Shown here: one piece after another, positions 52,027-60,106 of the stretch
Layout: every line of letters begins with the position of its first letter
Numbering within the stretch: the first letter of the stretch is position 1
Assembly (NCBI GenBank): GCA_022835495.1
Contig: BQOK01000001.1
Span: 806,001 to 870,000 of the forward strand
DNA length: 64,000 nucleotides
Reading direction: 5' to 3'
Source: Oscillospiraceae bacterium
GTDB taxonomy: Bacteria; Bacillota; Clostridia; Oscillospirales; Ruminococcaceae
Position numbers and translations under genes: made by a program
The notes under the pieces: generated by a model
The model's database searches: none
Told to the model about the DNA's origin: nothing
The model's input: the letters and a program-made list of their open reading frames with translations, nothing else

Positions 52027-53031
52027 ATGTTTCGGTGGGAGTATGGCGTCGATCTGGGCACAAGCAGGATTTCGATCGCATGCCCTGAGAAAAAGCTGTT
52101 CTGCCGGCAGGCAAACCTGCTGGCGATGGACGGGCGCAGCGGCAGGGTGTGCGCGATGGGGGACGAGGCTTTGGCGATGCTGGGCCGCACACCCCCCTGG
52201 ATTGAGGTATATCAGCCGGTGGAAAAGGGGCTGGTCAGCCGGCCCGAGCTGGCGGCGCTGCTGCTGAAAAGCCAGTTCCGGGCGGTGCGCCCCAATAACC
52301 CGGTGGCGAGCTCCCGCCTGTGCCTGTGCACGCCGGTAAGCGCTACCGGCGTGGAGCGGGACACCCTGGTGGACGTGGCGATGAAGGCGGGCATAAAGCA
52401 TGTGATGCTGATGGAACGGCCGATGGCCGCGGCCCTGGGCGCGGGGCTGGATATTTTTGCGCCCCAGGGAAAAATGGTGATCGAGATTGGGGCGGGCACG
52501 ACGGACATCGCCCTGTTCAGCCTGGGAGGCATTGTGGAGGCGGAGAGCATTAAAATAGGAGGGGACGATTTCGACCAGGCTATCCGCCGGTTCTTAAAAG
52601 AGAAGTTTTCGCTGCTGGTGGGCCAGCGGACGGCGGAGGCCATTAAGATCCGGGCTGCAGGCTGCCTGCGGGAGGACTTTGACGAAACCCTGCGCATCAA
52701 GGGCAAGAACCTGCACACCGGCCTGCCCGAGGTGCACGAGGCGGACACGCTGGAGCTGTATCGGGCGGTGGAGGCGGTTGTGCGGCGCATTGTGCGGAGC
52801 GCAAACCAGGTGATGGAGCGGGCCGCGCCCGAGCTGGCGGGGGATCTTCACACCCAGGGGATCGTGCTCACCGGCGGCGGCGCGCGCCTGCGCGGGCTGC
52901 CGGACTACTTGGCCGGTGCGCTGCGCGTGCCGGTGAGGCTGGCGGAGCACGCTTCGGGCTGCGCGGCGCGGGGCGCTGCACGGGGCGCGGCGCTGGAAAA
53001 ACGGCTGGAAAACGGCGTGCTCGTGTTCTGA
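52027..53031 (+). CDS. MreB-like actin-family ATPase
   Basis: 334 residues, GGGGGAAG before ATG 52027. Phosphate-1 YGVDLGTSRISIACP, phosphate-2 KMVIEIGAGTTDIALFSLGG and adenosine motif GIVLTGGGARLRGLPDYL define an MreB/Mbl-type protein of normal length. It lacks mreC/mreD neighbours, so it is an operon-specific paralogue rather than the housekeeping MreB. Probably organises or powers assembly of the surface structure together with the bactofilin. Confidence 0.88.
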   Translation: MFRWEYGVDLGTSRISIACPEKKLFCRQANLLAMDGRSGRVCAMGDEALAMLGRTPPWIEVYQPVEKGLVSRPELAALLLKSQFRAVRPNNPVASSRLCLCTPVSATGVERDTLVDVAMKAGIKHVMLMERPMAAALGAGLDIFAPQGKMVIEIGAGTTDIALFSLGGIVEAESIKIGGDDFDQAIRRFLKEKFSLLVGQRTAEAIKIRAAGCLREDFDETLRIKGKNLHTGLPEVHEADTLELYRAVEAVVRRIVRSANQVMERAAPELAGDLHTQGIVLTGGGARLRGLPDYLAGALRVPVRLAEHASGCAARGAARGAALEKRLENGVLVF

Positions 53032-53040
53032 CAAAAAAGC

Positions 53041-53106
53041 GCCCGCCCCAAAACGGGCGGGGCGAAAAAACGAAAAAGGCCTGCCGTGTGAGCGGCGGGC
53101 CTTTTT
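53041..53106. terminator. Double terminator ending the switched operon
   Basis: Hairpin CCCGCCC/GGGCGGG followed by a run of A, then AAAAAGGCC-GCCG / CGGC-GGCCTTTTT. Separates convergent mreB-like and patatin genes. Confidence 0.85.
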
Positions 53107-53134
53107 GGGGGGCGGCACCGGCGGCGCGCCGGGG

Positions 53135-54004
53135 TTACAGCCCCAGGTAGGCGCCCAGAGCGGGCAGGCAGGCTTCGGCTTCGGCGCGGCCCTGGTCGTA
53201 CAGGGAGCGGAGCTTTGCCTTGTCGCGCTCGGTGCGGCCCACCGTGACCGGGGTGGAGGGGCGGATCACGAAAACGCGGCCCTCTGCCTCGAGGCGGTCG
53301 ATGCGCTCCATCTGGGCGTTGTACACTTCGGGCTGCGCCAGGCAGGCAGCCAGCAGCGCGGGGTAGGCGCCGTAGCGCCGGTGATACAGCCGCTGGACCG
53401 GCCGGGACTGGGGCGGCTTGCGGAAGCCCTGCTGGCGGGTGAGCACCAGGACCGTTTTGCCCGCGGGAAAGGGAAGGTCCGCGGGGATGGGGATGCAGTT
53501 GGCCACCCCGCCGTCCAGGCAGACGTCGCGCCCCACCTTGACCATGCTGCCCAGCAGCGGCATGCTGGCGCTGGCGCGCACGGCGGTGAAAAAATCCGGT
53601 CCGAGGGCGTGCTTTTCGTAAAAGAGGGCCCTGCCGGTGCGGCAGTCGGCCGCCACAGCCCACAGCCGCTGCCCGGAGGCCCAAAAGGTATCGAAATCAA
53701 AGGGCAGCAGGCTCTCGGCCATTTCGCCCAGGAGAAAATCAAAATTGAAAAAACTGAATTCCTTTAAGAGATGGGCGGGGCCCATATAGCGGGGGTCATC
53801 GAGGAAATCAAGGTTTGCACGCAGCGAGCGCCCGGGCTGCCGGGCCACGTAGTTCACCCCGTTGAGCGCGCCCGCGCTGACCCCCACCACATTGGGCAGA
53901 TACAGCCCGTGCTCCATAAAAACGTCCAGCACGCCGGAGGTATAAAGCCCCCGCATGGCGCCGCCCTCCAATAAAAGAGTGGTATCCTGTTCCAAACCGG
54001 CCAC
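53135..54004 (-). CDS. Patatin-like phospholipase
   Basis: 289 residues from GTG 54004 (AAGGGG seven bases before). Patatin fold with oxyanion hole LEGGAMRG, nucleophile elbow GVSAGALNG (GxSxG) and catalytic Asp in LDGGVANCIP; the Ser-Asp dyad is complete. Resembles YjjU/RssA-like bacterial patatins that hydrolyse acyl esters at the membrane. No signal peptide. A terminator-like hairpin lies just upstream in its leader. Confidence 0.9.
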   Translation of the reverse strand: MAGLEQDTTLLLEGGAMRGLYTSGVLDVFMEHGLYLPNVVGVSAGALNGVNYVARQPGRSLRANLDFLDDPRYMGPAHLLKEFSFFNFDFLLGEMAESLLPFDFDTFWASGQRLWAVAADCRTGRALFYEKHALGPDFFTAVRASASMPLLGSMVKVGRDVCLDGGVANCIPIPADLPFPAGKTVLVLTRQQGFRKPPQSRPVQRLYHRRYGAYPALLAACLAQPEVYNAQMERIDRLEAEGRVFVIRPSTPVTVGRTERDKAKLRSLYDQGRAEAEACLPALGAYLGL

Positions 54005-54028
54005 TTCCTTTCCCCTTCTATTATAGGC

Positions 54029-54067
54029 AAAAAAGGCCGCCCTGTCACCCGACAGAGCGGCCTTTTT
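54029..54067 (-). terminator. Terminator-like hairpin in the patatin upstream region
   Basis: AAAAAGGCCGC / GCGGCCTTTTT with inner CTGTC/GACAG; the U-run is on both strands. No gene ends here, so it may attenuate patatin or insulate the two divergent units. A TATAAT (54018-54023, minus) follows directly. Confidence 0.5.
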
Positions 54068-54142
54068 GTGTAAAGCATTGTAAAAACGGCTGCGCCGGGG
54101 GCGGGGGATGGCTGCGGCAGGCGGCGACACGAAACGAGCGGT

Positions 54143-54171
54143 TTGACATTTCCGCGCGCGGACCCTAAAAT
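54143..54171 (+). promoter_or_regulatory. Promoter of the 54267 gene
   Basis: TTGACA (54143-54148), 17-base spacer, TAAAAT (54166-54171). The leader begins with motif Y. Confidence 0.75.
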
Positions 54172-54179
54172 GAAGCTGT

Positions 54180-54218
54180 GGCTGCCTGCCCTGGGCGACC
54201 AGGCGCGCCCGGTAACCG
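54180..54218 (+). repeat. Leader motif Y
   Basis: GGCTGCCTGCCCTGGGCG, then CCAGGCGCGCCCGGTAACCG; third copy of the motif at 30380 and 30876. Followed by a GCGCC/GGCGC stem. Confidence 0.4.
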
Positions 54219-54266
54219 CCGTTTGGCGCCTCACCGTGTTTTTTATCTGAAAGGAGGAACCCGCGT

Positions 54267-54722
54267 ATGCAGGATTTTATAAACGCGCTGACAAGCGAGC
54301 GGAAGCATGCGGCGCTGCCCGAAGAATTTGATTATTTTGGAAAACTGATCGGCAGCTGGCAAATCAACTACCTGGAGCGCGACAGTTGCCGCGCGATCAA
54401 GGGTGAATGGCATTTTTCACGGGTGCTGGAGGGAATGGCGGTCCAGGACGTTATTATCCTGCCGGATTATGAATACGGAACCTCCCTGCGCATTTTTAAC
54501 CCCGCTACGCACGCATGGGATGTGGCGTATGGGTACACGGGAAAAATAATACGGCTTGAAGCGAGAAAGCAGGGGGAAATGATCGTTCTCACATACACTG
54601 AAGATGAGAACCGAAAGTGGGTGTTTGTGGAGATCGGGGAGAACAAATTCCATTGGCAAAACGTTACGGTAAAAGAGAATGGCGAATGGCGTGTAAACGC
54701 AGAAATATACGCGGAACGATAA
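54267..54722 (+). CDS. DUF1579/lipocalin-like hypothetical protein
   Basis: 151 residues; AAAGGAGG upstream. After a short helix, FDYFGKLIGSWQINYLERD opens a beta-barrel-like protein with alternating hydrophobic strands (GEWHFSRVLEGMAVQDVIILP, MIVLTYTEDENRKWVFVEI, FHWQNVTVKENGEWRVNAEIYAER). This pattern is that of DUF1579-type or nitrobindin-like small ligand-binding barrels. Function unknown. Confidence 0.75.
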   Translation: MQDFINALTSERKHAALPEEFDYFGKLIGSWQINYLERDSCRAIKGEWHFSRVLEGMAVQDVIILPDYEYGTSLRIFNPATHAWDVAYGYTGKIIRLEARKQGEMIVLTYTEDENRKWVFVEIGENKFHWQNVTVKENGEWRVNAEIYAER

Positions 54723-54754
54723 AAAGCAGGAGGCCGGGCGGCCTCCTGCTTTTT
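54721..54754. terminator. Bidirectional terminator
   Basis: AAAAAGCAGGAGGCC / GGCCTCCTGCTTTTT around a short loop; overlaps the stop of the 54267 gene and serves the convergent 54756 gene. Confidence 0.9.
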
Positions 54755-54755
54755 A

Positions 54756-54944
54756 TCAGTGGTAATAGCGGCTGACGGCCTTGTCCAGGTCCAGCACGGC
54801 GCGCTCGGCGCCATGGGCGACCTTTTTGGCGACCTTTTTCATCTTGCGGCTGTTTTTGCTGGCGGCCAGGCCCACCGCTGCCACGGCGGCGGTGGCGGCG
54901 GTGACGCCTGCGGCCACCATCATGGGATGACTGTTTTTGTGCAT
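54756..54944 (-). CDS. Small hydrophobic/basic protein (YtxH-like)
   Basis: 62 residues, GGGGG site before ATG 54944. Hydrophobic Ala/Val helix (~9-28) followed by a Lys-rich segment SRKMKKVAKKVAHGAERAVLDLDKAV. Looks like a membrane-associated small stress-type protein as in YtxH relatives. Function unknown. Confidence 0.65.
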   Translation of the reverse strand: MHKNSHPMMVAAGVTAATAAVAAVGLAASKNSRKMKKVAKKVAHGAERAVLDLDKAVSRYYH

Positions 54945-55151
54945 GGTTTTTCCCCCCTGCTTGTGATTTCGGCGGGGCAGAAATTTGCCCCTCGGTAGTT
55001 ATAGTTTTAACCCAAAATCTTGCATTATACGTCTTTTTTTAACAGAGCCGTTGTGATAGAATGATACAGTTAGCCAAAAAGGGACGGCACGCCTGGAAAG
55101 AGGAGCCACGGCCTGCCGCGCGTTTTGGGGTTTAAAAGGAGTGAGAACATT

Positions 55152-55976
55152 TTGAAATACATAGCGCCAAAAACGGTTCTGTGCATCCACGATCTTTCCG
55201 GCGCCGGGCGCTGCAGCATGGGGGCGGCGGCGCCGGTGCTTGCCGCCATGGGCCACCAGCCGATCATGCTGCCCACGGCACTGTTTTCCACCCACACGGG
55301 GGGGCTGGGGCAGCCCGCCGCCCAGATGTGCGGGGGTTACGGGCCCGCGGCGCTGCAGCATTACCGGGAGCTGGGGCTGCAGATCGACTGCATTTATTCG
55401 GGCTACCTTGCCGGCACGGGCGACCAGGAGCTGGTGCGCCGCGCGTTTGAGTTCTGGCCCGAAGCGTTAAAGATTGTGGACCCGGTGCTGGGGGATGGAG
55501 GCCGGTTTTACACCGGTATGGAGGACAAGCTGCCCGGCGTGCGGGAGCTGTGCCGTGGGGCGGACGTGATTCTGCCAAACCTCACCGAGGCCTGCCTTTT
55601 GCTGGGCCTCCCCCAGCCGCAGCAGGAGCTGGACCAGGCCGGGGCCGGGGCCCTGGCCGAAGAGCTTGCCGGCCTGTGCGGCCAGACGGTGGTCACCGGC
55701 CTGCCCCAGGGCAGGCACCTGGCCTGCGCAGGCGGCGGCAAGGAACGCTTTGTGGTGCAGCGGCTGCGCATCGACCGCAGCTACCCCGGCACGGGCGATC
55801 TGTTTGCCAGCGTGCTGGTGGGGGCGCTTTTGCGGGGCAACGCCGTGAGCGCAGCGGCCGACGCGGCAGCGGGCTTTGTGGCGGAGGCCATTGAGAACAC
55901 CGACCCTGCCGCAAACCCCGCGCTGGGCGTGTGGTTTGAGCCTTTGCTGGGGCGGCTGGCCGGGCGGGGTGTGTGA
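55152..55976 (+). CDS. Pyridoxal/pyridoxamine kinase (PdxY/ThiD-like)
   Basis: 274 residues from a TTG start with AAAGGAG nine bases upstream. Ribokinase-fold PdxK: HDLSGAGRCSMGAAAPVL at the N-terminus, VDPVLGDGGRFY, ILPNLTEACLLLG and the catalytic anion-hole region SYPGTGDLFASVLVGALLRG. Phosphorylates vitamin B6 vitamers in the cytosol. The stop is one base before the trmL start, so they are coupled. Confidence 0.87.
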   Translation: MKYIAPKTVLCIHDLSGAGRCSMGAAAPVLAAMGHQPIMLPTALFSTHTGGLGQPAAQMCGGYGPAALQHYRELGLQIDCIYSGYLAGTGDQELVRRAFEFWPEALKIVDPVLGDGGRFYTGMEDKLPGVRELCRGADVILPNLTEACLLLGLPQPQQELDQAGAGALAEELAGLCGQTVVTGLPQGRHLACAGGGKERFVVQRLRIDRSYPGTGDLFASVLVGALLRGNAVSAAADAAAGFVAEAIENTDPAANPALGVWFEPLLGRLAGRGV

Positions 55977-55977
55977 G

Positions 55978-56475
55978 ATGGGCCGGTTGAACATTGTGCT
56001 GGTGGAGCCGCAGATCCCCGAGAATACCGGCAACATTGCCCGCACCTGCGCGGTGACCGGCGCCAGCCTGCATTTGGTAAAGCCCTTGGGCTTTGAGGTG
56101 ACGGACAAGCATTTAAAACGCGCCGGGCTTGACTATTGGTACCTGCTTGATATAACATATTACGAGAGCCTTGCCGACTTTTTTGACAAAAATGCGGGCC
56201 CGTTCTACTTTTTTACCAGCAAGGGGCCGCACCGCCACACCGATGTGAACTACCCGGACGGCTCGTACCTTGTGTTTGGACGCGAGGATGCGGGCCTGCC
56301 GGAAAAGCTGCTTTACGACAACCAGGGGCAGTGCGTGCGCATCCCCATGCGGAAGGGCGCGCGATGCCTGAACCTTTCGAACTCGGTGGCGGTGGGCGTG
56401 TACGAGGCTTTGCGGCAGTGGGGCTTTCCGGAGCTGGAAGACCGGGGCCAGCTGCGCGACTATGAATGGAAATGA
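55978..56475 (+). CDS. trmL: tRNA (cytidine(34)-2'-O)-methyltransferase
   Basis: 165 residues, SPOUT superfamily. NIVLVEPQIPENTGNIARTC (motif 1), LVFGREDAGLPEKLL (motif 2) and RCLNLSNSVAVGVYEALRQ (motif 3, knot) are canonical TrmL. Methylates the wobble base of tRNA-Leu isoacceptors. ATG 55978 directly follows the kinase stop. Confidence 0.95.
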   Translation: MGRLNIVLVEPQIPENTGNIARTCAVTGASLHLVKPLGFEVTDKHLKRAGLDYWYLLDITYYESLADFFDKNAGPFYFFTSKGPHRHTDVNYPDGSYLVFGREDAGLPEKLLYDNQGQCVRIPMRKGARCLNLSNSVAVGVYEALRQWGFPELEDRGQLRDYEWK

Positions 56476-56484
56476 GGGAACCCC

Positions 56485-57360
56485 ATGCGCAAGATCGCCG
56501 TTCTGACCGATTCGACCTGCGATATCCCCCCCGAGCTGCAGCAGAAATACGGCATTGACATTCTGCCGTTTGTGATCACGCTGGACGGCGTGAGCTACAC
56601 CGAGCGCCAGGATTTTGATTTTGACGAGTATTACGGGATGCTGCGCGCGGCCGAAGGCGTGCCCAGCACCGCGCACATTACCGCCATGCAGTTCTGCGAG
56701 CAGTATGCGGGCTATGTGGACGCGGGCTATACCGACGTGCTGCATGTGACCATTAATTCCACCGGCAGCGCCACCTACGACGCGGCGGTGATGGCCCAGG
56801 GCCTTTTGCGCGAAGAGCGCCCGGAGCACAAGCTGCGCATCCACCTGGTGGACAGCCACACCTATTCGTTTGTGTACGGCAAGCCGGTGTGCGAGGCGGC
56901 GCGCAAGCTGAAAAACGGCGCCGAGGTGGAATATGTGGTGGCCGAGCTGGAAAAGGAGTTCGCCTGCCAGGAGATCGTATTGTCGGCATTCAGCCTGAAA
57001 CAGATGAAAAAGAGCGGGCGCATCAGCGCGGCCGCGGCTTTTGCGGGCGAACTGCTGGGCCTGCGGCCGGTTATTACCCTGATCGACGGCGTGACTAAGG
57101 TGGAGAGCAAGGTGCGGGGCGACGCGGCGGTGCCCGCCGCCATGATCCGCCTGGTGCGCCAGCGCATGGCGGGGCCGGACGAGGATTTTGAGTACATGCT
57201 GGGCACCACCGACATTGAAAACGTGAAAGACCTGGAAAAACTTTGCCGCAAGGAATTTGGGCACGGCCCCGCCGAGGTGTTTAAGCTGGGCGCGGCGGTG
57301 GCCAGCAATACCGGCCCCGACGCCATGGCCATTACCTACCGAGGCGCCGCCCGGCGCTGA
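56485..57360 (+). CDS. DegV family fatty-acid-binding protein
   Basis: 291 residues. IAVLTDSTCDIPPELQQKYGIDILPFVITLDG is the DegV N-terminus; INSTGSATYDAA and VDSHTYSFVYG line the lipid site, and LRPVITLIDGVTKVESKVRG lies in the C-domain. As FakB it would present fatty acids to FakA kinase, but no fakA is here. Nine bases after trmL. Confidence 0.92.
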   Translation: MRKIAVLTDSTCDIPPELQQKYGIDILPFVITLDGVSYTERQDFDFDEYYGMLRAAEGVPSTAHITAMQFCEQYAGYVDAGYTDVLHVTINSTGSATYDAAVMAQGLLREERPEHKLRIHLVDSHTYSFVYGKPVCEAARKLKNGAEVEYVVAELEKEFACQEIVLSAFSLKQMKKSGRISAAAAFAGELLGLRPVITLIDGVTKVESKVRGDAAVPAAMIRLVRQRMAGPDEDFEYMLGTTDIENVKDLEKLCRKEFGHGPAEVFKLGAAVASNTGPDAMAITYRGAARR

Positions 57361-57382
57361 CCGGAACAGAGAACGAGCTTTC

Positions 57383-57409
57383 CCCGGCCTGCAAAGGCCG
57401 GGTTTTTTT
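57383..57409 (+). terminator. Terminator after degV
   Basis: CCCGGCCT / AGGCCGGG stem, T7. Confidence 0.9.
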
Positions 57410-57680
57410 GTGTTTGTACAAAGTACAGCCTTTTTAAAAAGGGCTTTTGTGAGAAAAAAGACGATAAAAAGGAAAAAACAGCCCGATATTTGGAAAAACG
57501 GCATTTTAGGGGGTGGAAATTAAACGGCATTTTATGTACAATAGAAAGGCAACCCCCTGGAGGATGGGAAATATTGCTGAAAATGGAAGGATACGAACAA
57601 AAGTTCGTTCTCCGTTCAAATACACTTTTGAACGGCGTTTACAGAAAAACCGGAGATGCAGGGAAAGGGAGGCACAGGAT
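57410..57680. promoter_or_regulatory. Upstream region of the response-regulator gene
   Basis: Two direct repeats AAACGGCATTTTA (57496-57508 and 57532-57544), 36 bases apart, just before TACAAT (57547-57552). They look like tandem activator or autoregulator sites. Confidence 0.5.
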
Positions 57681-58490
57681 TTGTTCCGTATCGTTTTGGT
57701 GGACGACTGTGAGTGCAGCCGCGAGCTGCTGCGGCAGTATTGCGGCGAGGTGGCTGGTCTGGAACTGACCGCCAGTTTTGCGGACCCGATGGAGGCGCTT
57801 TATTACGCCCAGGATAACCCTTTTGAGGTGGCCGCCCTGGATGTGATGATGCCGGGTATGAACGGGGTGGAGCTGGGCAAAAGGCTGCGCGAGCTTTACC
57901 CGGGGCTGGTGCTTATTTTTGTGACCGCCAGCAAGGAATTTGCATTTGACGCCTATGAACTGGAAGCGGCCGGCTACCTGCTGAAGCCCTACGACGCAGA
58001 AAAGGCGCATGCCGCCCTGGAGCGGGCGACGCGCCTGTGCACCGGGCCGGCCAAACGGGTATATCTGCGCACGTTCGGCCATTTTGACGTGTTTGTGGAC
58101 GGCAAGCCCCTTTGTTTTTCGCGGCAGAAGTCCAAAGAGATCCTGGCGTATCTGGTGGACCGGCGGGGCGGGATTGCCACGGTGGATCAGATTGTGGCCG
58201 CTTTGTGGGAGGACCGGGCCGGGGAGGCATGCGTGCGGGCGTGCTACCAGACCGCGTTCAAGGACCTGCGCAAGGATCTGGAGCGGGCCGGCGTGGGGGA
58301 GATCCTGATGTCGAACCGGAACCAGAAGGCCATCGACACCGGCGCGGTGGAATGCGATTACTACGACCTTTTGGCGGGGGACCGGCAGGCGCTGGAGGCG
58401 TTCCCCGGCCAGTACATGGCGGATTACAGCTGGGCCGAGCCCACCACAGCGCACTGTGCCCAGGTAAAGGCCAGCCATATTTACGAATGA
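57681..58490 (+). CDS. Response regulator with SARP-like winged-helix/BTAD output
   Basis: 269 residues from TTG 57681 (AAAGGGAGG eight bases before). Receiver domain (~1-118): acidic pair VLVDDCE, phospho-acceptor Asp in VAALDVMMPGMNGVELG, Thr in FVTASKEFAFDAYELEAAGYLLKPY (Lys). Then a trans_reg_C-like domain opening YLRTFGHFDVFVDGKPLCFSRQKSKEILAYLV, as in SARP/LuxR-type Firmicute regulators. No cognate histidine kinase in the window (orphan). The upstream direct repeats may be its own sites. Confidence 0.87.
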   Translation: MFRIVLVDDCECSRELLRQYCGEVAGLELTASFADPMEALYYAQDNPFEVAALDVMMPGMNGVELGKRLRELYPGLVLIFVTASKEFAFDAYELEAAGYLLKPYDAEKAHAALERATRLCTGPAKRVYLRTFGHFDVFVDGKPLCFSRQKSKEILAYLVDRRGGIATVDQIVAALWEDRAGEACVRACYQTAFKDLRKDLERAGVGEILMSNRNQKAIDTGAVECDYYDLLAGDRQALEAFPGQYMADYSWAEPTTAHCAQVKASHIYE

Positions 58491-58623
58491 AGCGGGCGTT
58501 GTTTGCAGATTCCAGAAGTGTAATTGCGCGTTCGGAACAGCTTTTGTGAAATTTTTTTAAATTTTTCTGAAATTTGTCCCTTTCTTGTCCCACATCTGTC
58601 TCAGATTTGTAGCCGGACCACTG

Positions 58624-58629
58624 TATAAT
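58624..58629 (+). promoter_or_regulatory. -10 element of the DUF6514 gene
   Basis: TATAAT preceded by a T-rich stretch; no clear -35 at 17 bases, so the promoter may use an activator. Confidence 0.45.
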
Positions 58630-58676
58630 GTGGCCTAGACACACAAAACACCAGATGTAGAAAGGAAGATGTACCA

Positions 58677-58970
58677 ATGAAGCAGGGAAAGATCGCCCTG
58701 CCCGGGCAGATGTGGGAGTATGAGGCGGTGGAGGAACGCGTCACACGGCCGGACCTGGGCGAGTATGCGAGCTGGGGGCTGCGGGTGCGCACCGCAGAGG
58801 GGGCTGTGACCCTGCACGACGTTTCGGTGGAGCGCCGTTTTGTGGAACAGCTGGCCGGGCTGCTGAACGACCGGCAGCTGGAGCCGGTTCACCTGCAGGA
58901 GGTGGTGGAGGGATTTGTGTCTTACCCCGAGGAACTGGAAAAGGCCGCTGCGAACGGAGAAAAGGCTTGA
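58677..58970 (+). CDS. DUF6514-like small protein
   Basis: 97 residues; GGAAGATG-type site before ATG 58677. Core YASWGLRVRTAEGAVTLHDVSVERRFVEQLAGLLNDRQLEPVHLQEVVEGFVS fits the DUF6514 pattern (Gly-Ile/Leu strand, D-V-S, LLN, L-P-HL-VVE) seen in many clostridia. Cytosolic, no catalytic motif. Function unknown. Confidence 0.8.
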   Translation: MKQGKIALPGQMWEYEAVEERVTRPDLGEYASWGLRVRTAEGAVTLHDVSVERRFVEQLAGLLNDRQLEPVHLQEVVEGFVSYPEELEKAAANGEKA

Positions 58971-59217
58971 GCCGCAGGGGTTGAAGCCGTGAACAATACA
59001 ATCGAGGAAGAGCGCTTTCCGGCACAGGCTGCCGGGGCGCTTTTTTGGTTTGTGCGGGCAGAGCAAACGCCCGGCGGAGCGCAAACAGGGCGGAAGGGGC
59101 GCCGAAAAGCCAGGCGGGCGGTTTTGAGCGCGGGCGCGCCGGGGAAACAATGGGCACAGGGAGAACCGTATGAAATATCAACAGGTGACCCTGGCAAAAA
59201 TTGTGCAGGTTGCGCTC
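58971..59217. other. Intergenic region before nrdG
   Basis: Contains the terminator GCGCTTTCCGGC / GCCGGGGCGC plus T6 (59012-59046) for the DUF6514 gene. Short overlapping frames here have no homology or ribosome site. Confidence 0.6.
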
Positions 59218-59270
59218 TTGAATCCACAAAATATTGTGAGATAATAATTATTGTACACAACATTTAGGGC
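59218..59270 (+). promoter_or_regulatory. nrdG-nrdD promoter with paired NrdR boxes
   Basis: TTGAAT (59218-59223), 17-base spacer, ATAATA (59241-59246). Box 1 CCACAAAATATTGTGA (59224-59239) fills the spacer exactly; box 2 ACACAACATTTAGGGC (59255-59270) starts 31 bases later. They match 13 and 12 of 16 NrdR consensus positions. Confidence 0.7.
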
Positions 59271-59307
59271 CGCGCGCCCCAAAACCACAAGATAGGAGGG
59301 GCGGCCC

Positions 59308-59997
59308 GTGGCCTTGCAGGGGTTACAAAAGCTCACCTTGCTGGATTACCCCGGCAGGGTGGCCTGCACCGTGTTTTTCGGCGGGTGCAATTTTCGCTGC
59401 CCGTTCTGCCACAACGCCGGGCTTGTGAGGGGAAGCCTTGCGCCGGAGCTGGGCGAAGAAGAGCTGCTGGCGTATCTTAAAAAGCGGCGGGGCGTTCTGG
59501 AGGGAGTGTGCGTGAGCGGCGGCGAGCCGCTGCTGGAGCCGGGCCTTGCGGACTTGCTGGAGCGGGTCAAGGCGCTGGGGTACGCGGTGAAGCTGGACAC
59601 AAACGGCAGTTTTCCACACAGGCTGCGGCAGCTTGTGGAAAAGGGCCTGGTGGACACGGTGGCCATGGACATTAAAAATTCGCCCGAAGGCTACGCGCGC
59701 ACGGCGGGGGTGCCGGGGCTGGACCTTGCGCCCATCCGCGAGAGCGCGGCGTTTTTGCTGGGCGGCGGGGCCGATTACGAGCTGCGCACCACGGTGGCGG
59801 CGGGGCTGCACACCGAGGCCGATTTTGAGGCCATTGGGGAGTGGCTGGCCGGGGCCAGGCGGTATTTTTTGCAGCGCTTTGTGGATTCCGGCGACGTGCT
59901 GGAGCCGGGCCTTTCGGCACCCGGCGAAGAGGAGATGCGGCGGTATTTGGCCGCGCTGCAAAAAAACATCCCGGCGGCGCGCATCCGGGGCGGATGA
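59308..59997 (+). CDS. nrdG: Anaerobic ribonucleoside-triphosphate reductase activating protein
   Basis: 229 residues, radical SAM. GTG start after AGGAGGGG. Cluster-binding GGCNFRCPFCHN gives the CxxxCxxC; then VSGGEPLLEPGL and VKLDTNGSFP as in the NrdG2/PflA-like branch. Uses SAM and reduced [4Fe-4S] to put the glycyl radical on NrdD. Encoded 109 bases before nrdD. Confidence 0.92.
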   Translation: MALQGLQKLTLLDYPGRVACTVFFGGCNFRCPFCHNAGLVRGSLAPELGEEELLAYLKKRRGVLEGVCVSGGEPLLEPGLADLLERVKALGYAVKLDTNGSFPHRLRQLVEKGLVDTVAMDIKNSPEGYARTAGVPGLDLAPIRESAAFLLGGGADYELRTTVAAGLHTEADFEAIGEWLAGARRYFLQRFVDSGDVLEPGLSAPGEEEMRRYLAALQKNIPAARIRGG

Positions 59998-60106
59998 GGC
60001 GGCGGGCAGCCGGGAAGGCTGCGGAAATGAAGTTTTGGCGCAAACGATTTTAATTTTGAAACGCGGCGCGCCGTGCGGCGCACGGCAAAGAAGGAGCGAG
60101 GAACGT

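Noticed and set aside
58985-59267. 92-residue plus-strand frame between the DUF6514 gene and nrdG
   Set aside because: Runs through a terminator and the NrdR/promoter region, no ribosome site, no homology.
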